Source: Cyanophora paradoxa (lineage: Eukaryota > Glaucocystophyceae > Cyanophorales > Cyanophoraceae). From it: a stretch of 64,000 nt of DNA. Position 1 is the stretch's first letter. Each line of letters begins with the position of its first letter. This document shows positions 12,655-23,185 of the stretch, piece by piece. Under the pieces are notes generated by a model. That model was not told the origin of the DNA and did no database searches. It was given only the letters and a program-made list of their open reading frames with translations. The DNA is taken from assembly GCA_004431415.1 (NCBI GenBank), contig QPMI01000290.1, positions 27,868 through 91,867 on the forward strand, written 5' to 3'. A program made the translations under genes and the position numbers.

Positions 12655-13299
12655 TCGTTAACGCCTCCGCAGCAGCAGGGAATCCCCCTCTCGAAGCTCC
12701 TTATCCCGCCATGGGAAGCTCTCCCCTCCAATAATCCTTCGCCTTTTCCGCCATTCGGACCCCAGTTGTCGCCCCTGCCTCCAAACGCGCCTCCCGGAGC
12801 CCACTCGGCGAATTTTGGGCCTGCGGGCCAGCCCCCGCAACCGTTCGCAGGACCGTACCCGCCAGGGCCGCCGGTATCTGCCACGAACGGCAGCGCACCC
12901 CTTCCACCTTTCAGCCAGCAGCCACCCTTCCCGGGGGGGCTGCCCGGCGGACCTGGCCCAATACCTGGCATCCACGACCAGCGCCTGCCTCCACCGTGGA
13001 TGCCGTGGGATGCAAGCACCTACCCCTCGGCTCCTCTGCCAGCTCCGCCGAATGGCACCGGGCCCTCTCCCTCAGATCTTCGCCAGCCGACCTTTGTCAG
13101 TGAGTGGCGTCCGCCAACAAACCTCCCAAGGGTTTCGGACCCCTTCGGCCCACCTGATTCTTTTGCCAATGCGTCTTCTATCCCGAATCCTGGCCCAGGG
13201 GGACCCTTGCCCGGCCCTGGCCAGCTCGCTGCCCCTCCCGGCCCTGGACTATGGCCAGTGGCGCTTGCTCAGCCTTTCCCCCCAGCTCCCTTCCGCTAG
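10534..13299 (+). CDS. HMG-box protein with AT-hook and long glutamine-rich tail
   Basis: Probable nuclear DNA-bending factor. An acidic N-terminal stretch is followed by an AT-hook-like G-R-R-R-G-R-P-A (near 10735) and then one HMG box. The box begins A-D-A-F-I-L-F-S-N-K-R-R (near 10855) and continues over an intron from G-D-E-W into K-Q-L-T-E-A-G-R (near 11025), joined in phase through a split Trp codon. Downstream exons encode a Gln-rich domain with repeats of Q-Q-Q-T (11430-11640) and a pure CAG tract of about 18 codons (12595-12653), between Pro-rich segments. An N-P-F-D-P-P motif occurs near 11725 and again near 11938. Reading continues to a stop at 13297-13299, but a frame change near 12120 needs an intron or an indel that I could not place. 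The start at 10534 is a guess; Met at 10684 is an alternative. Confidence 0.65.
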
Positions 13300-14005
13300 G
13301 TTTCACTATGCACAGATTCGCTTTTGGACCAGGTTTGCATTAGATACTCCGTGTAGAGTAATTTAGACTAGAAGCATTTCATCTTGCAAGTGTAGCCTAT
13401 AGCTCGTAGAACACACTGATTCGCTGCTTTTGCATGCATTTTTCGCATTGATTCTCATGATAAGCTTGGTATACGTAGGCGCATCCCGTTCGGTATACGT
13501 ACAGTCCGCAACTGCTGGCACAGTGGTAGCAGCACGATAACAGTGCCTTTTTTCTCATTGACCATTGACGCATAATAATGCCACACGGGCCCCAATCCCG
13601 GCACGAGTGTGCTTCAGCTTATAATTACAAGCTCAGCGGCTCGCTGAACCGCCATCATGAGATCCGATAATTCTGACCGTCGGACTCCCAAACTCACTGT
13701 ACGTCACATGCCAAATATTAATGAGTCCGAACTCAGTGAAATAACTTGGATCGAATGCGACTCGGAGAAACGTTTACTGGCAAGAGACGACGGATAGCGC
13801 AGATATTCAATGACCGTGCGGCTTCTGTACATGTGCTCCCTTGCAGTCTGACATCGACTCAGGGACTGCCCTTAAACTCCGAAACATGTACAAGTTCTCA
13901 AATTTTTTAGATTTAATGTCACTGCTTCATTCCCCTACCCCTCCGAACCCCCCCCCCCCGAGCGGGCCCCCGGTACGCGAGGTCAGGAAGCACAGGTTTG
14001 GGACG
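13300..14005. other. Intergenic: HMG gene 3' region and kinase 5' region
   Basis: AT-richer than its surroundings, with no coding signal that I can support. It should contain the 3' untranslated region of the HMG-box gene and the promoter of the MAP kinase. A run of C near 13950 precedes the kinase start. Confidence 0.4.
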
Positions 14006-15979
14006 ATGGCGCAGGTGCGGCTCGTCTAGCTGCTTTTCGTGCCCCATAGCTTAGGCTCAACGTGCCGACCACCCCGCGTCGGCTGATGTTGTGCTTCCAC
14101 GCAGCCAAACGAGGACATTGACAAGCATGTTCTCAGGAAGTGCATAGCTCTTAGCGATTTTAACTTGCGTTCGTAAGTCCTGCTGCCTCAGGTACGAGGT
14201 GCTGCAGAAGCTCGGCAAAGGTCAGCTCCCCGCCCGCCGCGCAGGCCCTGCTTCCGATAGCTCAGAATCCCCTTGCAGGCGCATACGGTATCGTATGGAA
14301 GGTATGCCGAGCCGGTCCCTCCCGGAGCTTTTGTGGCGCCCGTCTAAACTTGTGCTTGCCTTGTGTTCGTCCGCCAAGGCCATCGACAAGGTGCATAGAA
14401 TGCCTCGGTTCGCTCAAATGCCTCCCGCATCGAGTGCTCAATGTTCGGTTCGTGGGACAGAAAACGAGGCAGATCGTGGCGTTGAAGAAGATCTTCGACG
14501 CTTTCCAGAACGCGACAGATGCGCAGCGTACCTTCCGTGAGATCATGTTCCTTCAGGAGATGAACAACCACGAGAACATCATCAAGGTGTGGGTAACGGG
14601 GCAGCGGTCCTCTCATACGTCTAAAGAGCCCGTGCGCAGCTTATGAACGTGCTGAAGGCTGATAACGACCGTGACATTTATCTCATCTTCGAGTTCATGG
14701 GTGCGCCGGACGCCGTGATGGGGCTCGGAAGCCAAGCTCCGGCTGAGCCCGCGCCTCCCAGAGACTGACCTGCACGCTGTGATCCGGGCTAATATCCTCG
14801 AGGAAATTCACAAGCAGTACATCATGTACCAGATGCTTAAGTCTCTGAAGTATATGCACTCCGCTGATCTCATCCACCGGTCCGCCCTGTCTGTTGTTTT
14901 TCTTTTCTGCCCTTCCCTGACGCGCCGAAAGTGACATGAAGCCGAGCAACATTCTGTTGAACTCGGATTGCCTGGTGAAGGTCGCGGACTTCGGTCTTGC
15001 ACGCTCCATCTCCACTCTCAACTCGGAGACGAGCCCTGTGCTAACGGACTACGTTGCTACAAGGTGGTACCGCGCTCCGGAGATTCTTCTGGGCTCCACA
15101 AAGTGCGATCTCCGACGTGCCATACCCCGTGAAGCTTTGTGTTTAGCGGTGTGCAGGTACACGAAGGGCGTGGACATGTGGTCACTGGGCTGCATTCTTG
15201 GCGAGATGATTGGTCTGAAGCCAATGTTCCCCGGTCCGCCCTGCGGCCCACTTGAGCATGCTTTTCTCTCTTGAAATTGAACGTTTCACAGGCAGCAGCA
15301 CGATGAACCAACTCGACAAGATCATGGAGATCACAGGCCGGCCATCGAAGGAGGATGTGGAGGCTATTAAATCGCCATTCGCCGCGACGATGATTGAGTC
15401 ATTGCCTCCCTCTCAGCCTCGGTCCGTCTTTACTCTTCGTCTTCATTCGAGTTTCAAACTGCGTGCGTGTCAGCTCCCTGCAAGACATGTATCCCCAGGC
15501 CAGCCCAGAAGCCCTTGACCTTCTGAAGAAGCTCCTGGTCTTCAACCCTGACAAGCGTATCACTGCTCTGGTTCATCCCAATATGGCAGAGAGTTGCTAT
15601 TTACGCCCTCTTGCTGACTTCTTCCTAACAGGAAGCCCTCAAGCATCCATATGTGGCTCAGTTCCACAACGAGGATGACGAGCCAGTTTGCACGCACGCA
15701 ATTCGGATTTTGATAGGTGATTCGGTCGATTGATATCTATCCTGCAATTATTGCTGACTTGCTTCCCCAGATGACAACGTGAAGTACAGTATTCAGGACT
15801 ACAGAGAAAAACTCTACAACGAGGTTATTCGGAAGAAGAAGGAGATCCGGTGTGCTCAAGACCACGCAACTTTGTATTCCTGCGTTCTGATTGTCCGTCA
15901 GGGCAAGGCACCACTCCTCGTCGTCCCAGGGCCAGACTCGCCAAGGATACTGAGCAACCAGCCGCATGTGCATCAGTAG
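14006..15979 (+). CDS. MAP kinase, ERK7/MAPK15-like, TDY activation loop
   Basis: Ser/Thr protein kinase of the CMGC/MAPK group. Exon 1 is M-A-Q, ending at the gtgcgg donor (14015). Later exons give the Gly loop (L-G-K-G-A-Y-G-I-V), the VALKK lysine (near 14480), H-R-D-M-K-P-S-N (near 14935, split by an intron), D-F-G-L-A-R, the T-D-Y activation motif (near 15045), R-W-Y-R-A-P-E and the C-terminal lobe through [10 protein letters not shown]. The block [16 protein letters not shown] is characteristic of ERK7/8-like kinases, which in other organisms act at basal bodies and cilia. The C-terminal tail is short (end at 15979), without the long extension of animal MAPK15. The 3' part, from the exon coding C-I-L-G-E-M onward, is duplicated at 21217-22683; this 5' copy keeps an intact frame through A-S-P-E-A-L. 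Confidence 0.85.
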
Positions 15980-16324
15980 TTGTCACTGAACAGTGAAATT
16001 GCGGTTTTTTCTTTATTGAGCGCTGGGTCATGCATACAAAGTAGTAGATTGTGATGACTCTACTGGCTAGCGGCAGTCCGGCCGGCGGCAGGGATCGAAA
16101 TCAAATTCAAATTCTGCTCTTTCTACGCTACGGGCGCGCCGGACCTCCTACCTACAGCGCTTTAACTGTACCCGTGCTGTTAGGGATAGAGCGTAACCCG
16201 CAGGGACTGGTGCCCTGATGGGGAAAAGGGGATGAGAGCCTAGCTAGCTACGAGCCGAGCAGGCGCTTCGCGTCCACGCCCGTGCCGTAGCGGATGAAGA
16301 TGCCCCTGCGAGAGGTCTGTGCGA

Positions 16325-16425
16325 TCAGTACGATTACGATTGCGACTGCCGCGCCCATTACGATTACGATTACGATGGGCTATAGGCGGGGGGAGCCCTG
16401 GCCTGATTACGATTACGATTACGAT
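16325..16425 (+). repeat. Two clusters of a hexamer repeat (attacg)
   Basis: Short runs of attacg/gattac units at about 16330-16375 and 16405-16425, also present in the second copy of the 1.4 kb repeat (near 22350-22450). This is a simple repeat with no coding value. Confidence 0.8.
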
Positions 16426-16531
16426 CGGTGGCGGGCCCCCCGGCGGGCTCCCAGGAAGAACCAGTTATCTTCCCCGGCGTGCGCACGTGCCCATCGGCAG
16501 AATGGAGGCTGGACGAATTCGAAAGTTGCAA

Positions 16532-16604
16532 GTTGGACGAAAGTTGGACGAAAGTTGGACGAAAGTTGGACGAAAGTTGGACGAAAGTTGGACGAAAGTT
16601 GGAC
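16532..16604 (+). repeat. 11-bp minisatellite, about 7 units
   Basis: Tandem units of gttggacgaaa end exactly at the junction with the retroelement region. The equivalent array in the second copy (22555-22682) has about 12 units. Since 33 bp is three units, open frames of K-L-D-E-S-W-T-K-V-G-R arise on it by chance. Confidence 0.95.
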
Positions 16605-16848
16605 GGGAAGATTACTCTAGCAAAGCGTACGAGTAATCTGCTTTCTTCTAGCGAAGGCCGAGCCGAACGCGAAAGCAGCTTGCACGAGCCGCGCGCCTGC
16701 TGCTTGCGATCGCGATCATCGGATCGCGATCGGACGCACGGCGTACCCAGATCTGCGAGCCAGGGCGCGGCGGTACCCGCATCTGCGATACGGGCTCGCT
16801 GTACCCGGGCCACCGGCTCAGTCGTCGGGTACCCGTCGACTGCCCGAT

Positions 16849-19819
16849 TTGCCGGGCGTGTTGCCGATCTCATTGCCAGCAGCAGCAGTGTCAGGCACGC
16901 GTACGGTCGCGATGGCAGGCAACGGAGACCTCGATCGACTTCTCATCGCTAGCGAAGGTGTGACCCCCTTCGCCCATTCCGCCTTGGGGAACCCCGGGGC
17001 CCTGGCGGGCCGGGCCCGCGCGCTCGGAAACGCGCAGGCTGGACCCGCTAGACCGCTAGAAACAGGGGCTGAGTTACCCGGACACGGCGGCTGGCTCCGT
17101 GGTCGACCATTGGAGGCTCCGCTCCGTCGGCATACGGCCGTGAGCGAGGATCGGCTATGGCCGATGGAGGGACGCTTCACGAAGCGTCGGAGTCGCGCGG
17201 GATTGGCGGGGCTAGCGCATGGGCTGGGGAGTGCTGGCGGGCTGGCGGACTCCATGGACAGCAGCTCATCCGGTTTCTTTTTGGCGAGCGCAGAGCAGCT
17301 ACGGCTGGGTGTGATGGCGCTCAACCTACGGGTGCCGGTGACCCTCAAGGCAGAGCTGATCGCGCGCGTCGCGGTTGGCCGGGCCGCGGGCGCCGACGAA
17401 ACCGCGGCGCTGCCGACGGAGGAGGCGGCTCTGGACGGCTTCGCCATGTCTCTGCCGGCGTTCGACGACCGTGGCCGGCTCTTTGCGTGGTCGGCGAGAG
17501 CCGGCGCAGACGTGCTCGAAGTGTCGATGGCCACGCCGGATGCCGGCGGCCGCCGCCGCCTGCCGCTGGACATCGCCTGGACGGATCGTGGTACGGAGGA
17601 CGCGGCGTGCGAGACCACGGAGCTGTTCGCCGAACACGTGTGGATCGTCGGCGAGGGCCCGGAGTCGCTGGTGTTCCACCGGGCAGCGGCGCTCACCCGG
17701 CTGGACCCCGACGACGGCGCGGCGGTCCTCCACGCAACGCTCGCCGTGCGGGCGGCGTTCAATCGCGTCATCCGCATCGTACTCGGCCAATCGCCCGGCG
17801 TCACGTTCGCCCGCTTCGCCTCCGCGGCCCCGTCAGGCTCAATCGAGTTCCGGATCCTCCAGTCTCTCGCGGTGCCTTTCCGAGCGGACGCCCGGTCGGC
17901 CGAGTTCGCCGGGCAGTTCGGCAAGTGCCTGGCGGACCGGCGCATGGCGCCGGTGCTGGAGGCGGTGACGAGCGGGCGGGTGCTGACTGTTGGCTGGCTG
18001 GCGATCGCCGTGGGTGTGGAGGTTCCGACCACGGCGGCACGGGCCGCCGGCGCGGCAACGCCGACCGAGGTCGTCGGCGGCACCCATGCCCGCCTCAGCG
18101 GCGGTCTCATCGGTGACGTACTGGACCACGCTGGGGTCGGCTACGGCGACAACGAGCAGCAAGCACTGGCCATGAAGCTCTTTCTGGCTCAGCTGGAGAG
18201 CGGCGCATCGGCGGCGGGCGCCGGCGCCAACGCTGGCAACGCCGGCGCCGGCGCGTCGGGCGCCCGGCGGGGCCCGGTCATGGCGGGGTCCTGCAGCTGG
18301 CGCTGGCGACGTCGGCCGCGGCGGGCCGGCCCGCCGGTAACGGCGGTGCCGGCCGGGCGGCGCCGGCCGCGGCGGCGGCGGCGGCACGCGTGACGCGGAC
18401 GGCGAGCGCTGGGGTGACGGCGATCGTGACGACGCGAACGGCGACCGGCGGGACTACGATCGCGAGCGGGACTACGATCGTGAGCGGGACTACGATCGGG
18501 AGGAGGAGCGCGAGCGCCGGCGCGACGGCGAGCACGATCGCACGGGCGACCGCCTCGGGCGTCTGGAGAGGGGCCTGGAGAATTTCGTTAGCCGCCTGGA
18601 GCGCCGCCTGGACGACGAACCCCACCGCTCCCGCGACCGCTCCCGCAGCCCCGAGCCTCAGGGCGACATGAAGAACATCCTCGAGGCGCTGGATGATCCC
18701 GACAAGCTGGCGGACCTCGCGCACCGTCGCCGCCGTCAAGGAGCGCACCGACATCCCGCCGCCGTCAAGGAGCGCACCGACATCTCCCTGCACCAGGCCC
18801 GCCTGGCCCGCGCGGGCCTGTGCGCATCGGAGATCAGCAACGACATCCAGAACCCCGCAGTCAAGGAGATCATCCGGGCGGCGCTCGCGGCCGGCGCCGG
18901 CTACATGGCGAACGCTTGCACCGACGCCGCCGCCCGCGCGCTGGCGGCCAACCGCGGCCTCGTCCAGTCCTGTCTTCAGAGCGTGGCGCTCCTCAGGAAG
19001 GCGGGCGAGAAGGAGGCCGCCAAGGGCTTGCTGGTGAAGGCGCTCCACCTCAGCCGCCTGGGCCACCTGGCCAACCTGGAGATCCGCGGCCTGGCTGACC
19101 CGGCGTCGGACGCCGTGAGCGCTGGGGCGTCCCGCGGCGTGCCCGCCCGGACCCGTACGACAAGAACAAGGGCGCGGAGGCCTACATGGCGAAGACGAAC
19201 TCGTCGTACGGCGCCTTCCTCCAGACCAACCTCTCGGCCGAGCTCATCCGCACGGCGATGAGCAAGATCGGCGACGACATGCCCCTCACCGGCATCAAGT
19301 CGACGCGGCTGGTCAAGGAGACGCCGCCGCGCATCTGGAAGCCGGAGGGGCGCCGGATCACGCTGGAGGGCCTCTTCAAGAGCCCTGACGGCACCGACCC
19401 GGGCAAGTCGAAGCGCGACCTCGTCAAGAAGGCCACCGACGCGGGGGTGGAGGAGGCGCAGCTGGCGCACGGCGACGGCGTCCAGATCAAACGTGCGGGC
19501 CACGGCCTTGCCTGCAACGACCCTGCGGGCCACGGCCTTTTCACCCCTGATTTCTACCCCTCGCAGCCGACCCAAGCAGCTGGCCGCCCTCTCCCGGCGC
19601 GACGTCGGCTCCGGCGGCGGCCAGGGCGGCAGCGGGGGCTACAACGGCGGCGGCGGCCACAACAGCGGCGGCGGCTACAACGGCGGCGGCAAGGGGGGAG
19701 GCGGCGGCAACCGGATGCCCCCGGCCCCCCGCCAGCGTACCCCCCCCAAGGACAGCGATCGCGAGCGCAAGCGCTCCCGCAGCCCGCGCGGCCGCTCCCC
19801 CCAGCGCCGGCGCCAGTAG
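16849..19819 (+). pseudogene. ORF1 (Gag-like) of the retroelement, frameshifted
   Basis: Coding-like composition persists for about 3 kb but changes frame at least three times. It runs 16849 to about 18290, then an Arg/Asp-rich stretch with repeated R-D-Y-D-R-E (about 18385-18660) followed by a helical segment (18668 to about 19110), then 19160-19490 (F-L-Q-T-N-L-S-A-E-L-I-R), then a Gly-rich and RS-type basic tail ending at a stop near 19819. A 28 bp tandem duplication (about 18730-18790) and a 16 bp repeat (near 19490-19540) coincide with frame changes and may be their cause. Basic and Gly-rich tails suit a nucleic-acid-binding Gag. No known capsid or zinc-knuckle motif was recognised. Confidence 0.5.
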
Positions 19820-20014
19820 TGCGCAGGCCTCGGTGGGGTTCAGCGGGACACGTGTGGCCTGGGACCTGGCAGTGATGGATGACACTGTACATGTAGGGCC
19901 CTGGCCAGTCGAGGCCTACGGGCCAAAATTGACTTCTACTTCTGATTGTGACCATGAGGTCGACCTGCCGGGCATGCGGGGGGCGAGCTGATAGCGCTAT
20001 CGAACTCCAACGCA

Positions 20015-21216
20015 TTGGCACCGCCGGGAACGGGTGGAGCACGCCTTGAGAGGCTACGGGCCTTCGTGCGTGAGCACGGGCAGCCCCCACCATACGATTT
20101 CAAAGCGCACGAGGCCGCATTCCGCGCAGGCCAGTTTAAAACACATGCCGCGGCATGGGTGAGGCAGTTCAGGAAGGCGGGGACAACCGTTCCGCGCTAT
20201 GTGAAGCTTGTCCTATCTCGCGGAGCGCGCTTCGCCCTGCGAGACGCCGACAGATTCGACCCGTGCGACCCCTGGGACCCCTCGCAGGCGATCACGCCGG
20301 ATCAGATTCCGGCGTTTGAGGAAGAACCGCGCCCCTCATGCTCGATCTCGCCGGCGCATAAAGCCTTCGTGGATTCGGAGGTAGAAGGCCCGAAAAAGAG
20401 CATGGTCGCGCTGGGTGCAGTGCGCCGCGTCGGCCCGGACGAGCCCAAGCCCCCCCTGGTGTCTTCCCTTCACACGGTGGATAAGAAAGGGGCGGACAAA
20501 TTCCGGCTCTGCCTCGATGCCAAGCGTGTCAACCGCTACATTCACCTTCGCTCGTTCCGCTACCAGACGCTCGACCAGGTGATCGAGCTCCTGCGTCGGT
20601 ATCCCAACTGCTGGCTCGTATCCTACGACCTGCGAAAGGGCTACTACCACATCGCACTCTGCATGCTGACGGCCTGCATCCTGGCCTTCAAGTGGACGAT
20701 AGGAGGGGTGACGCACTACTATGTGTATCAGGCCCTCCCCTTCGGGGTCGCCGCCGCGTGCTACATCTTCACGAAGGTGATGAGGGCCTTCGCGAAGTAC
20801 TGGCTGGTGCTCGCGGGCGTCCTCCTCTGTACATACATCGACGACGGCCTCTTCATCTGCGAGACGCTTGAAGAGGCGATCCTCGTCTCGCTGCACCTGC
20901 AGTACCTGGGCGTCCTGCTGGGCCTCACATTTTCAGACAAGACCAGGTTCACGCCTTCCCAGGACCGGGAGCACCTGGGCCTTGTCCTTGACACGGCCCG
21001 GGGCCGGTGTTATCTGCCGGAGAAGAAGCTTCGCAAGCTTCTTGCGGTGCTCGAGCTACTGCGCGGCGCGACCGCAGCCCCCGCCGTCGAGCTCCAGCGG
21101 ATCGCCGGCTCGCTCAACGCGGCTCGGCATGCCTTTGTTGGGGCCGCGCTGGTGTCCCGCCCGCTCACAGCGGCGGTCGCGCAAGCCGACGCGGCTGGAG
21201 CTCGAGGGCAGCTGGC
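20015..21216 (+). CDS. Reverse transcriptase domain, 3' truncated
   Basis: Polymerase domain of the retroelement in one open frame. Visible RT motifs in order: F-R-L-C-L-D-A-K-R-V-N (near 20500), S-Y-D-L-R-K-G-Y-Y-H (motif A Asp, near 20620), A-L-P-F-G-V-A-A-A-C-Y-I-F (motif B, near 20730) and T-Y-I-D-D-G-L-F (motif C, near 20830), followed by the thumb and a start of an RNase H-like region (L-Q-R-I-A-G-S-L-N-A). The frame then runs across the junction into kinase-derived sequence and stops at 21298, so connection, ribonuclease H and any later functions are missing. It may still be transcribed but should be inactive as an element. Confidence 0.8.
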
Positions 21217-22002
21217 CATTCTTGGCGAGATGATTGGTCTGAAGCCAATGTTCCCCGGTCCGCCCTGCGGCCCACTTGAGCATGCTTTTCTCTCTTGAAA
21301 TTGAACGTTTCACAGGCAGCAGCACGATGAACCAACTCGACAAGATCATGGAGATCACAGGCCGGCCATCGAAGGAGGATGTGGAGGCTATTAAATCGCC
21401 ATTCGCCGCGACGATGATTGAGTCATTGCCTCCCTCTCAGCCTCGGTCCGTCTTTACTCTTCGTCTTCATTCGAGTTTCAAACTGCGTGCGTGTCAGCTC
21501 CCTGCAAGACATGTATCCCCAGGCCAGCCAGAAGCCCTTGACCTTCTGAAGAAGCTCCTGGTCTTCAACCCTGACAAGCGTATCACTGCTCTGGTTCATC
21601 CCAATATGGCAGAGAGTTGCTATTTACGCCCTCTTGCTGACTTCTTCCTAACAGGAAGCCCTCAAGCATCCATATGTGGCTCAGTTCCACAACGAGGATG
21701 ACGAGCCAGTTTGCACGCACGCAATTCGGATTTTGATAGGTGATTCGGTCGATTGATATCTATCCTGCAATTATTGCTGACTTGCTTCCCCAGATGACAA
21801 CGTGAAGTACAGTATTCAGGACTACAGAGAAAAACTCTACAACGAGGTTATTCGGAAGAAGAAGGAGATCCGGTGTGCTCAAGACCACGCAACTTTGTAT
21901 TCCTGCGTTCTGATTGTCCGTCAGGGCAAGGCACCACTCCTCGTCGTCCCAGGGCCAGACTCGCCAAGGATACTGAGCAACCAGCCGCATGTGCATCAGT
22001 AG
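21217..22002 (+). pseudogene. 3' fragment of the MAP kinase gene, second copy
   Basis: Duplicate of the last exons of the kinase (subdomain IX onward). It lacks everything that encodes the nucleotide-binding lobe, catalytic loop and activation loop. One C is missing in the codon run for A-S-P-E-A-L (near 21530), shifting the frame relative to the intact copy. It is joined on its left directly to the reverse transcriptase frame. It is not expected to make a functional kinase. Confidence 0.9.
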
Positions 22003-22554
22003 TTGTCACTGAACAGTGAAATTGCGGTTTTTTCTTTATTGAGCGCTGGGTCATGCATACAAAGTAGTAGATTGTGATGACTCTACTGGCTAGCGGCAGT
22101 CCGGCCGGCGGCAGGGATCGAAATCAAATTCAAATTCTGCTCTTTCTACGCTACGGGCGCGCCGGACCTCCTACCTACAGCGCTTTAACTGTACCCGTGC
22201 TGTTAGGGATAGAGCGTAACCCGCAGGGACTGGTGCCCTGATGGGGAAAAGGGGATGAGAGCCTAGCTAGCTACGAGCCGAGCAGGCGCTTCGCGTCCAC
22301 GCCCGTGCCGTAGCGGATGAAGATGCCCCTGCGAGAGGTCTGTGCGATCAGTACGATTACGATTGCGACTGCCGCGCCCATTACGATTACGATTACGATG
22401 GGCTATAGGCGGGGGGAGCCCTGGCCTGATTACGATTACGATTACGATCGGTGGCGGGCCCCCCGGCGGGCTCCCAGGAAGAACCAGTTATCTTCCCCGG
22501 CGTGCGCACGTGCCCATCGGCAGAATGGAGGCTGGACGAATTCGAAAGTTGCAA

Positions 22555-22682
22555 GTTGGACGAAAGTTGGACGAAAGTTGGACGAAAGTTGGACGAAAGT
22601 TGGACGAAAGTTGGACGAAAGTTGGACGAAAGTTGGACGAAAGTTGGACGAAAGTTGGACGAAAGTTGGACGAAAGTTGGAC
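22555..22682 (+). repeat. 11-bp minisatellite, about 12 units
   Basis: Same unit as at 16532-16604 but five units longer. It ends where homology between the two 1.4 kb copies ends. Confidence 0.95.
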
Positions 22683-22721
22683 GTCGTAATCGCAACGTTA
22701 ACTTTAACTTAGTAACTTAGT

Positions 22722-22817
22722 AACTCTGATTCCGATCGTAATCGCAACTCTGATTCCGATCGTAATCGCAACTCTGATTCCGATCGTAATCGCAACCCTG
22801 ATTCCGATCGTAATCGC
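22722..22817 (+). repeat. 24-bp tandem repeat, four units
   Basis: Four head-to-tail units starting aactctgattccgatcgtaa, the last with one substitution, followed by degenerate taatcg-rich sequence to about 22930. Lies upstream of the Rad1 gene. Confidence 0.9.
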
Positions 22818-23185
22818 AATCGGTCGTAATCGTAGCTCTAGCCAAGGCCTATCGTAATTCTGGGTCGTAATTCAAGGCCTATCGTAATTCTGGTTGCGGG
22901 GTTCTGGGTCGTAATCGTAGCTCGATTCTGCGCGGAAACTTCGGAAGTCTAGATCTGCATGCGCAGCTGTCGGTGCCGTACGCGTATCCGGACATTGCGC
23001 ATGCGGAGCTACAGCTGTGCTTGAGTTCTCCAGCTGCCGCTGTACACCGCGCCGCCGCGCGTGTGGGCAGGGACCATGCTGCCTACGCCGAGCTTCTCCG
23101 GGAGCCGTGCGCGTTCGTCGTATACGTGTCCTTGCTCCCTCTATCTAACGCGCACGCTCAGACCGACTCTCTGGCTCGCAGCAGC

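Larger units (their letters stand above)
15193..16606 (+). repeat. 1.4 kb direct repeat, copy 1 (3' half of kinase gene plus flank)
   Basis: Begins inside a kinase exon (cattcttggcgagatg) and ends within an 11-bp minisatellite. Copy 2 is 21217-22683. In the parts I compared base by base the copies are identical apart from one C missing in copy 2 (near 21530) and different minisatellite lengths. The first breakpoint shows no longer shared sequence than the repeat itself. Confidence 0.9.
16607..21216 (+). mobile_element. Decayed DIRS-like retroelement between the direct repeats
   Basis: A 4.6 kb insert holding a broken ORF1 (Gag-like) and a reverse transcriptase frame that is cut off abruptly at 21216. 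It sits between two copies of a 1.4 kb host segment. Near its left edge an 8-bp inverted pair (agattact ... agtaatct, 16609-16640) could be terminal. I see no tyrosine recombinase, no RNase H end and no LTR, so the element is truncated at least on its 3' side. The reverse transcriptase style (F-R-L-C-L-D-A-K-R, L-P-F-G, Y-I-D-D) fits DIRS or Ty3-like families; the placement in DIRS is by general resemblance. Confidence 0.65.
21217..22683 (+). repeat. 1.4 kb direct repeat, copy 2
   Basis: See copy 1 (15193-16606). This copy continues into a different downstream sequence (tcgtaatcgcaacg and a 24-bp tandem repeat). That sequence may be the original downstream flank of the kinase locus, because the same kind of taatcg-rich DNA recurs over the next kilobases. 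Confidence 0.9.

Noticed and set aside
16325-16425. Interstitial telomere repeat
   Set aside because: The unit attacg is not a known telomeric hexamer and the runs are only a few units long.
16500-16640. Open frames of K-L-D-E-S-W-T-K-V-G-R repeats as a repeat protein
   Set aside because: All frames are open on an 11-bp tandem repeat by arithmetic; the same array lies in a non-coding flank in both copies.
15193-22683. The 1.4 kb direct repeats as LTRs of the retroelement
   Set aside because: They are made of kinase exons and introns, and the left copy is continuous with an intact kinase gene; no LTR ends, primer-binding site or polypurine tract is seen.
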